DNA of 46,228 nt from a virus: positions 1-46,228 of IMG/VR virus record IMGVR_UViG_3300042914_001987; one strand, given 5' to 3'. The notes below the pieces were generated by a model, which did no database searches, was not told the origin of the DNA, and saw only the letters and a list, made by a program, of their open reading frames with translations. The position numbers were made by a program, and so were the translations under genes. Positions 22,143-26,502 of the stretch are shown in pieces. Each line of letters begins with the position of its first letter. Position 1 is the first letter of the stretch.

Positions 22143-22437
22143 ATTCGAGTTCTTCGTCCGCTTCTTCGTCTTCGAGGAGCATGATCTCCTCGTCCATGAT
22201 GTAGCACGTCTCGAGGTTGTCGTCTGTAAGACGAAGGAGGGTGACCTCGATCGTCAACGACAGGATTTCGTTTCGGGTTGCCTCGCCCTTGTCCATCTGG
22301 TAGAGCAAGTTGGCGAGGGTATGACCCCACCACTCCTTGCCAGACGGAGAACGGTACACCCAGCACTTACCCAGTTCTCCGGATGGGAGTACAACGTCCC
22401 CCGTGACGAGACCGTGTTCGAGCAATTTCTTAGGCAT
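22141..22437 (-). CDS. Hypothetical acidic protein (98 aa)
   Basis: Starts at the ATG at 22437 (MPKKLLEHGLVTGDVV), which overlaps the end of the 75-aa gene. The middle (GELGKCWVYRSPSGKEWWGH) is compact and Trp-rich, and the end is a very acidic tail (MLLEDEEADEELE). Acidic small early phage proteins sometimes mimic DNA or bind basic host proteins; that is only a possibility here. Confidence 0.8.
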   Translation of the reverse strand: MPKKLLEHGLVTGDVVLPSGELGKCWVYRSPSGKEWWGHTLANLLYQMDKGEATRNEILSLTIEVTLLRLTDDNLETCYIMDEEIMLLEDEEADEELE

Positions 22438-22657
22438 TGTCCGCCTCCTCGTCCCGCACCCTGGCCGCCTCTTCCTCGAGTTCCTTCCTCGCGATGGCAC
22501 GCACTTCAGCCGCCGCCTCCTCTAGTTCCCTCCGCGCGATGTCACGCATCACCCCGAGGATGATGGCGCGTTGTTCGTCGAGCTCCTGCCGCAGTGCGGC
22601 AAGCTTGTCGTGCAGCGGCATGTCCCCGAGAAACCTTCCGATGATCTTGTCACTCAT
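22430..22657 (-). CDS. Small coiled-coil protein (75 aa)
   Basis: Starts at 22657 with AAAGGAC upstream. MSDKIIGRFLGDMPLHDKLA leads into a long Glu/Ala/Arg-rich helix (ELEEAAAEVRAIARKELEEE) with clear heptads. Longer readings through the upstream gap are not protein-like. Unrecognised. Confidence 0.8.
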   Translation of the reverse strand: MSDKIIGRFLGDMPLHDKLAALRQELDEQRAIILGVMRDIARRELEEAAAEVRAIARKELEEEAARVRDEEADNA

Positions 22658-22668
22658 GGCTTGTCCTT

Positions 22669-22875
22669 TCAGCGCAAAAGGTTTCTGATCGTGTTGGATC
22701 GGGCGTGATCCAGCACCCGTGCGGTTGTCGCAGCCGACGCGGCATGCGACACGTTGTTCTGACCCGGGTTGTTGCATATCTCCAGGATAGCAACAGCCCC
22801 CGCCAGCACTGCTGGCAGAACAAACACGGGAACCATCCAGTAGTTGACGAGCATGTCTCGAATGACGCGCTTCAC
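22669..22875 (-). CDS. Small single-span membrane protein (68 aa)
   Basis: GTG start at 22875 with an AAGGAGG site and the two-hairpin leader in front. Residues 12-32 (YWMVPVFVLPAVLAGAVAILE) form a membrane span behind a basic start (KRVIRD), so the N-terminus should stay in the cytoplasm. It follows the membrane-anchored lysozyme-like gene and could be a holin-like partner, an inference from size and neighbour. Confidence 0.7.
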   Translation of the reverse strand: MKRVIRDMLVNYWMVPVFVLPAVLAGAVAILEICNNPGQNNVSHAASAATTARVLDHARSNTIRNLLR

Positions 22876-22887
22876 TTCGCCTCCTTC

Positions 22888-22957
22888 TCGCGCTGAGCGC
22901 GAACGGTTGAAATCGACCGCTCCCCGTCAAGGGAGCAGCCGATGGTGCGGTCGATTT
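22888..22957 (-). promoter_or_regulatory. Two-hairpin leader of the 68-aa membrane protein gene
   Basis: In the transcript, an 11-bp stem (22947-22957 with 22910-22920; AAATCGACCGC / GCGGTCGATTT) encloses a second hairpin (GCTCCC/GGGAGC, 22919-22936). After seven bases comes a 6-bp hairpin with loop UCA (22888-22902), then GAAGGAGG and GTG. The core CCCGTCAAGG plus CAGCCGAT (plus strand) recurs in the leader at 23910-23983. Confidence 0.7.
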
Positions 22958-22959
22958 GG

Positions 22960-23418
22960 TCAGAGGCGCCGCCGCACCTTGACCCAGTACTTGACGGTGG
23001 CATCCTTACGATGTCCCTTGGGGCCTCCGTTGTGGATCCGTGCCAAGACCTCGTCGCTGGCGCCCTTGGGCGCGTATCGCGCCATGTACGCCCGTACAAC
23101 TTTACGGGCGTACTGAGGATCACGGCAGTCGGAGTACGACCCGCCGATAGACGGATCGTGTTCCACTGCGTCTTTCCAATAGACGCGGTGAATTTGCATC
23201 GGGCCGATGGCCTTGCCGTTGTCACCAACAACATTGACCCTGCCACCCGACTCGACCTGCTCGATCGCGTCGAGCAGCCGATCGGATTGTCCTTCTGCCT
23301 GCTGAGTGCCGATGAGAAGCATCAGCAACAAAATGCTGGCCGGAATGAACCACATCTCCCGCAGGTCGGCCAGTGTCCCACGGAGATGACAACGCCAGTG
23401 CTTGAGGAACAACTTCAA
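22960..23418 (-). CDS. Membrane-anchored lysozyme/lytic transglycosylase-like protein
   Basis: A 152-aa protein. Residues 22-38 (MWFIPASILLLMLLIGT) are a single N-terminal membrane segment, so the enzyme domain would face the periplasm. That domain has the GH23 lysozyme-like features: IEQVESGG with catalytic Glu56, AIGPMQIHRVYW, ARKVVRAYMARY and IHNGGPKGH. It should cut peptidoglycan glycan strands. It may be a signal-anchor endolysin or a wall-remodelling protein. The TTG start overlaps the previous stop as TTGA behind GGAGGTG, so it is coupled to the 162-aa gene. An early-region place is unusual for an endolysin. Confidence 0.85.
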   Translation of the reverse strand: MKLFLKHWRCHLRGTLADLREMWFIPASILLLMLLIGTQQAEGQSDRLLDAIEQVESGGRVNVVGDNGKAIGPMQIHRVYWKDAVEHDPSIGGSYSDCRDPQYARKVVRAYMARYAPKGASDEVLARIHNGGPKGHRKDATVKYWVKVRRRL

Positions 23419-23903
23419 AGGGCACCTCCGATCTTACGGATCCCGTCCACCGACAGAGAGAATCCGTGGGCGTAGTAGCCGTTGTGGAGGTTTCTAAGCA
23501 CCACGAACAACTGTGCCTCCTTGCAGCGGGTGTCTGTCAGCCGGAACACCGCCGTGCACCCATCTCGCTTGAAGTATTCCGGATCGATTCGGTAGTTCGG
23601 AAGATCGATCGTTGAGCCTTTCAGCCAGCCTAGGTCCATGACCATGCTGCCCGTCTTGATCGTGTTGAACACCCGACGCACCTCCTTTCCGCTGGTGTGG
23701 AGTTCGAACTCCTCCTCGCTCATGTCGTCCGTGTCAGTGACGACCACCTCTTCCGTCTCCGTATCTACCGAGCCGTAGAGGCAGCAGGAGTGATCTTCGC
23801 AGCAGATCTGCTCCGCACACCACCCGAGGACGCGGTTGTCCTCGTCGACAAAGTTGACCGATCCCGACGCTACTCCAGTCCTGATGAAGATCTTCATTGC
23901 CAT
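23415..23903 (-). CDS. Hypothetical protein with HNGYYxHGF motif (162 aa)
   Basis: Starts MAMKIFIRTGVASGSVNF. A Cys-rich stretch (GWCAEQICCEDHSCC, residues about 27-41) is followed by an acidic linker. The C-terminal region has LRNLHNGYYAHGFSL, a short motif I associate with small phage domains of the DUF7448 kind, with no known function. It is preceded by a two-hairpin leader and coupled to the lysozyme-like gene. Confidence 0.8.
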   Translation of the reverse strand: MAMKIFIRTGVASGSVNFVDEDNRVLGWCAEQICCEDHSCCLYGSVDTETEEVVVTDTDDMSEEEFELHTSGKEVRRVFNTIKTGSMVMDLGWLKGSTIDLPNYRIDPEYFKRDGCTAVFRLTDTRCKEAQLFVVLRNLHNGYYAHGFSLSVDGIRKIGGAL

Positions 23904-23909
23904 GTTTCC

Positions 23910-23983
23910 TTGCCCCTGAGGGGCAACATTGTGGAAGGCCGTTGCAGCCCGTCAAGGCAGCGCCAGCCGATTCAGTCAACGGC
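23910..23983 (-). promoter_or_regulatory. Two-hairpin leader of the 162-aa gene
   Basis: A 7-bp outer stem (GCCGTTG 23938-23944 / CAACGGC 23977-23983) encloses CCCGTCAAGG (23948-23957) and CAGCCGAT (23964-23971), the core also found in the 22888 leader. After 11 bases comes a 7-bp hairpin TTGCCCC/GGGGCAA with loop UCA (23910-23926), leading into AAGGAAAC and ATG. The outer stem overlaps the stop codon of the zinc-finger gene. Confidence 0.7.
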
Positions 23984-24191
23984 AGCGCCGATACTCGCGC
24001 TCCGCAATACGCAGAGCCTCGGTATCGGCGCCGTTGACCGCTACGATCTCACCCGCAGTCTTATGACTGTACATCATGAAGACGCGGTTCTTCGGTGTTG
24101 TGCTGCACGACGCGCAGCATTGCGTGTCTGGAAAGATCTCCAGACGGATCGGCGGAATCTCTCCGCCGCAAGAGTTACATGACATCGGCAT
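23976..24191 (-). CDS. DksA/TraR-type C4 zinc-finger protein
   Basis: A 71-aa protein. CNSCGGEIPPIRLEIFPD, then CCASC, gives C-x2-C-x17-C-x2-C, the spacing of DksA/TraR fingers. TraR-like proteins insert into the secondary channel of host RNA polymerase and change promoter use without ppGpp. The usual DxxDxA tip motif is not evident and the finger sits at the N-terminus with a short helix after it (GADTEALRIAEREYRR), so function may differ. The start overlaps the previous gene by 17 bases. Confidence 0.75.
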   Translation of the reverse strand: MPMSCNSCGGEIPPIRLEIFPDTQCCASCSTTPKNRVFMMYSHKTAGEIVAVNGADTEALRIAEREYRRCR

Positions 24192-24408
24192 CGCGAGTCA
24201 TGTAGTTAGACCACTTGGACTTCCAAGCAGCCTCGGTACGGGCCTGGCCCGAACGATGAGGACGGCACGACCACTCCTTGCCGTCACAGACGGGCTCAGG
24301 GTCGCTGTCGTCCTGAATCTGCTGGCCGACCAGCAGACACAGTTGGACAGCCCGAACTGAGTAGCCGAATTCAGCGGCCAAATCGTACGCCCTGAGGAAA
24401 TCAAACAT
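24175..24408 (-). CDS. Hypothetical protein (77 aa)
   Basis: Chosen start is the ATG at 24408 (MFDFLRAYDLAAEFGYSVRA), with GAAAGG before it and the third two-hairpin leader upstream. The N-terminal half is helical; the second half is hydrophilic with two Cys (DPEPVCDGKEWSCRPH). A longer frame to 24435 would run through the leader hairpin. Unrecognised. Confidence 0.7.
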   Translation of the reverse strand: MFDFLRAYDLAAEFGYSVRAVQLCLLVGQQIQDDSDPEPVCDGKEWSCRPHRSGQARTEAAWKSKWSNYMTRDADVM

Positions 24409-24422
24409 CGCACACACCTTTC

Positions 24423-24479
24423 CCGTGCTGAGCACGGATGGAAATGAAAGGGCCGCTTGAACTTTCGTCCAAGCGGTCC
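24423..24479 (-). promoter_or_regulatory. Two-hairpin leader / terminator-like stem of the 77-aa gene
   Basis: First hairpin (24450-24479): CCGCTTG pairs with CAAGCGG and three further pairs close a GAAA tetraloop, followed by CTTTCATTT. It could act as an intrinsic terminator or attenuator. Twelve bases on stands CCGTGC/GCACGG with loop UCA (24423-24437), then GGGAAAGG and ATG. Confidence 0.7.
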
Positions 24480-24623
24480 GATGGACTGCATTGTCTCGCA
24501 GCCTAACCCGCGCAGTACGCGCGAGAACCGACCATTCGATTGAGGGTTCGTGTTAATATAGCGCAGTCCGCTTGCATATTGTTGCTTAGGGACGCGCACG
24601 CCGTCAGTGGATTACAATACAGC

Positions 24624-24647
24624 TGCCGATTGAGTTGAACACAATCG
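24624..24647 (-). repeat. Early-region hairpin repeat, copy B
   Basis: Minus strand AACTCAATCGGCA. CGATTG (24627-24632) pairs with CAATCG (24642-24647). It belongs to the family aligned with 23964-23977, 24994-25007, 25080-25103 and 25191-25206. Confidence 0.5.
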
Positions 24648-24993
24648 CGGTAATATCTAGTTCCACTGGTTGTTGGTTGTACATTTGTGAGTGCCGCCCT
24701 ACGCAGTCATGCTCGAACCAGAGCATGGCCACAATAGAAACGCCCGTGCTTTACGCGCACGGACTACGACAAACGCGCCAAGTTTAAAGTCGCTTTCCGC
24801 GGTTCGCTGCCGCGCCGACTCTGACCTCCAGACAGTACCTACAATGCACCCTTAGTCCTGCCGTCGTTCGATCATAAGCCTGGACGCCGACGATTAAGCC
24901 AGCCGCTACAATCTCTACTAATCGGTAGGGATGCAAGTATCCTGAGTGGATAGAACCGTAGTGCCGGTTCAAACGCGCGCAGCACAGCACGCC

Positions 24994-25007
24994 AGCCGAC
25001 TGAGTCG
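24994..25007 (-). repeat. Early-region hairpin repeat, copy C
   Basis: Minus strand CGACTCAGTCGGCT. CGAC and GTCG pair around a UCA loop (24997-25007). It shows the same loop and core as the leader hairpins. Confidence 0.55.
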
Positions 25008-25079
25008 AGTGGCTTGCAGCACCCTGCTTGGGTATTCCCGCAGACTGGCTAGTGGGTTCTCACTCTGGCGTAGCGGTGC

Positions 25080-25103
25080 GCGCAGTCGAATGAGTCGACG
25101 CGC
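25080..25103 (-). repeat. Early-region hairpin repeat, copy D
   Basis: GCGC plus GTCGA pair with TCGAC plus GCGC, nine pairs with one bulged base and loop CTCAT in the transcript. Its core GACTCATTCGACTGC is a variant of the repeat family. Confidence 0.55.
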
Positions 25104-25190
25104 GGCGCGCTACGTTAGCGTACCCTGCGGTTATTGCTGACTTTGACATAGTCCACTCCACACGCATTCCCTACGCCGACGACGGGCGGC

Positions 25191-25206
25191 AGCCGATTGA
25201 CTCGGC
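25191..25206 (-). repeat. Early-region hairpin repeat, copy E
   Basis: Minus strand GCCGAGTCAATCGGCT. GCCGA pairs with TCGGC around GTCAA. It is the best match to the consensus GACTCAATCGGCTG. Confidence 0.55.
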
Positions 25207-25373
25207 ACGCCGCGTCCGCCGCTAGCCTCAGGCTTAGCGCGCTACGCTCGCTCTCGCGAACACTTCCCGCATTATCGACAATCGGCGCGCGCGAAACGTC
25301 CAGGGGATACCCTGAACGCCTCGCGCGGTGCGACCGCGAACGGCGTGAAAGCGTGAACTACTATGTAAACAAT

Positions 25374-25397
25374 CCCGCCCCCATTCAAGGAGGCGGG
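25374..25397 (-). terminator. Intrinsic terminator after the first early gene
   Basis: CCCGCCTCC pairs with GGGGGCGGG (nine pairs, one U-G wobble) around TTGAAT and is followed by ATTGTTT in the transcript. It lies about 30 bases past the stop of the 129-aa gene. Confidence 0.75.
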
Positions 25398-25424
25398 ATC
25401 GGAAGGGATCGGACGGGATCGGAC
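25395..25424. repeat. Three tandem 10-bp repeats
   Basis: GGGATCGGAA, GGGATCGGAC and GGGATCGGAC in direct succession, followed by a partial GATC. The period is close to one DNA helical turn, which would put repeated binding sites on one face. Confidence 0.85.
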
Positions 25425-25426
25425 GA

Positions 25427-25816
25427 TCAGACTAGGCGACCGCCACCTTGCACCATACCGCCGAAGGTAATGGCGCGCAGGACGTCGATCACGGGAAGGG
25501 ACACCGTCTGGCGCGTCTTCTCTCCGCGCAGCTTCGACTCCACCTCGACTCCGACGCGCGTGCCGCGCGCAGTCTGCGCGAGACTCGCGCTACGCTCGAC
25601 GTCTGCGAGGATCATTGCAGCGAGGGTACGGGCGTTCGTCTGCGCGCGCATCTTGCGGTCACCCTTCTCAGCGTTCGCGGTCTTGAAGATGCCGACAATG
25701 GCGCGGGTGTCGTCGCTGAGGCGCGCGGCGTTCGTCTGCGCGAAGCCAACGGCGTTCGGTGTCGCGGTCGCATCGGTGGCGGTGTCGGTCACGGTAGGGG
25801 CGGTCTTGGAAGCCAT
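25427..25816 (-). CDS. First early protein, unknown (129 aa)
   Basis: The only supported gene between the terminase end and 24.4 kb, so probably the first to enter the cell, the place where T7 carries anti-restriction gene 0.3. Residues 1-25 are Thr/Ala-rich and disordered; 28-90 are helical (DDTRAIVGIFKTANAEKGDR, then ARTLAAMILADVERS); 95-129 carry VEVESKLRGEKTRQTVSLPV. It is basic overall, unlike acidic DNA mimics. GAAGG precedes the start, behind a two-hairpin leader, and an intrinsic terminator follows. Function unknown. Confidence 0.8.
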   Translation of the reverse strand: MASKTAPTVTDTATDATATPNAVGFAQTNAARLSDDTRAIVGIFKTANAEKGDRKMRAQTNARTLAAMILADVERSASLAQTARGTRVGVEVESKLRGEKTRQTVSLPVIDVLRAITFGGMVQGGGRLV

Positions 25817-25834
25817 GTTGGGCTAACCTTCTCT

Positions 25835-25896
25835 CCGCGCTGCGCGCGGCATGGGCGCGAGTCCGTCGCGGGGCGGGTGTCACTTCGGCGCGCCCA
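25835..25896 (-). promoter_or_regulatory. Two-hairpin leader of the first early gene
   Basis: An 8-bp stem (TGGGCGCG 25852-25859 / CGCGCCCA 25889-25896) is followed after two bases by CCGCGC/GCGCGG with loop GCA (25835-25849), then GAGAGAAGG and ATG. The architecture matches the leaders at 22888, 23910 and 24423, but the shared sequence core is absent. An alternative triloop hairpin, CGCCCA/TGGGCG (25891-25905), overlaps the upper arm. Confidence 0.6.
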
Positions 25897-25925
25897 ACAT
25901 GGGCGGTGCGAAGCGGCACAAAGGT

Positions 25926-25954
25926 AGTATCGGCTAGATTCGGATGGAAGTCAA
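25926..25954 (-). promoter_or_regulatory. Candidate host sigma70 promoter of the first early gene
   Basis: Minus strand TTGACT (25954-25949), a 17-base spacer, then GATACT (25931-25926). The -35 matches consensus at five of six and the -10 at four of six. It is correctly placed and oriented for the 25427-25816 gene. Confidence 0.55.
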
Positions 25955-26131
25955 GTGCTTAGGGCGAGATTCCGAAAGATTGTGTCTCCAAAGACAGTAC
26001 GGTATCCGTTAGGGTATACCCTGGACTCTGTAAACGAAAGGCACTACCGTTTACATTATGGTTGCTGGCATGGTGCGCGTGCTAATGTCAATCTAGGCGG
26101 GAGCGATTAGAGTAGGCGCAAGCGCATTCGC

Positions 26132-26157
26132 TTGACTATTGCGGTCGCAAGTGTCAA
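26132..26157. promoter_or_regulatory. 26-bp palindrome TTGAC-N16-GTCAA, copy 1
   Basis: Arms TTGAC/GTCAA and inner TTGCG/CGCAA make an imperfect palindrome of exactly 26 bp. On the minus strand it begins with a full TTGACA. It looks like an operator for a dimeric protein, possibly overlapping a -35 box. Confidence 0.5.
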
Positions 26158-26188
26158 CGAATGGTGGAGTGGACAAAGAGGGCGCCCC

Positions 26189-26214
26189 TTGACAATCTCC
26201 AAGCGGAGTGTCAA
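26189..26214. promoter_or_regulatory. 26-bp palindrome TTGACA-N14-TGTCAA, copy 2
   Basis: Same arms and the same total length as copy 1, 57 bp away, with inner CTCC/GGAG. The interior sequences differ, so the arms are what is conserved. Confidence 0.5.
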
Positions 26215-26425
26215 TGGAGCGCCCTATGGCTTACAATGGTCCCCAGCGTGAGTCCCAGCGTGTACCCGCAGGCGCAGGCGCGAGGGTACGCCCCCGTGGG
26301 CGCCCGTGTGGGCGTCGAGCGGGGGGTAGAGGGGGGATCGGCGCAGCTGGCGAAGCTCCATACCCCGACTCTAATATCCGACCCCCAGTCGATTTCCGGT
26401 CAGGAAACCCGCATGTGAGCCCTAT

Positions 26426-26442
26426 GGTATACCTATGGTACC
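26426..26442 (-). promoter_or_regulatory. Candidate phage promoter or operator, second copy
   Basis: Minus strand GGTACCATAGGTATACC, like GGTACTATAGGTAGATACC at 18297-18315. It contains KpnI-type GGTACC within CTATGGTACCATAG, a perfect 14-bp palindrome, and is followed by another GTATACC. It lies downstream of the terminase hairpin. Confidence 0.4.
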
Positions 26443-26454
26443 ATAGATACTATA

Positions 26455-26483
26455 TATGAAGGAGAACTGCGTTCTCCTTCATA
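26455..26483 (-). terminator. 13-bp hairpin after the terminase gene
   Basis: TATGAAGGAGAAC pairs perfectly with GTTCTCCTTCATA around loop GCA. No U-tract follows (TATATAGTATC), so it may be a terminator for the phage polymerase or a processing site, closing the late transcription unit. Confidence 0.65.
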
Positions 26484-26502
26484 ATGGGTCGGGTAATACC
26501 CC

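Larger units (their letters stand above)
24480..25373. other. Non-coding early region rich in hairpins
   Basis: About 890 bases without a convincing gene on either strand. Minus-strand frames here (for example 24784-24990 and 25060-25149) use codons such as TTA, AGG and AGA, unlike the phage genes, and lack clear ribosome sites except at 25149. The stretch holds several short stem-loops whose loops contain TCA, and four related copies of a GACTCAATCGGCTG-like sequence. Together with 25.9-26.5 kb, it is the best place for the physical genome ends, an origin or host promoters. No sigma70 promoter here is convincing. Confidence 0.65.
25955..26425. other. Intergenic region, probable left end of the genome
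   Basis: No credible gene. It contains AGGGTATACCCT (perfect palindrome, 26013-26024), a consensus TTGACA at 26091-26086 without a well-spaced -10, two 26-bp palindromes (26132-26214), and a G/C-rich stretch with CCCAGCGTG repeats and GTACCC/GGGTAC arms near 26250-26320. The terminase gene ends just above and early genes begin below, so packaging ends or a collapsed terminal repeat are likely here. Confidence 0.55.

Noticed and set aside
24198-24599. 133-codon minus-strand frame overlapping the 77-aa gene
   Set aside because: It runs through the leader hairpins and in another frame over the 77-aa gene, which has the better start and ribosome site.
24700-24730. tRNA-like GGTTCGA in a stem-loop
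   Set aside because: The 7-bp stem with loop TGGTTC has no matching acceptor, D or anticodon arms around it.
24784-24990. 68-codon minus-strand frame in the non-coding region
   Set aside because: Uses TTA, AGG, AGA and CTA codons unlike the phage genes and has no ribosome site; not impossible, but unsupported.
25060-25149. 29-codon minus-strand frame with GGAG before its ATG
   Set aside because: Ribosome spacing is acceptable, but the product is short and Ser/Thr/Ala/Arg-rich, and it contains one of the hairpin repeats.
25197-25826. 209-codon plus-strand frame in the early region
   Set aside because: It is mainly the reverse of the 129-aa gene and Arg/Ser-rich, without a ribosome site.
26086-26091. 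Perfect TTGACA as a second host promoter
   Set aside because: The nearest good -10 (CATAAT) is 25 bases away, too far for sigma70.
26161-26459. Plus-strand frames of 83-85 codons in the G/C-rich intergenic part
   Set aside because: Arg/Gly/Pro-rich low-complexity reading, no ribosome site, wrong strand for this genome.
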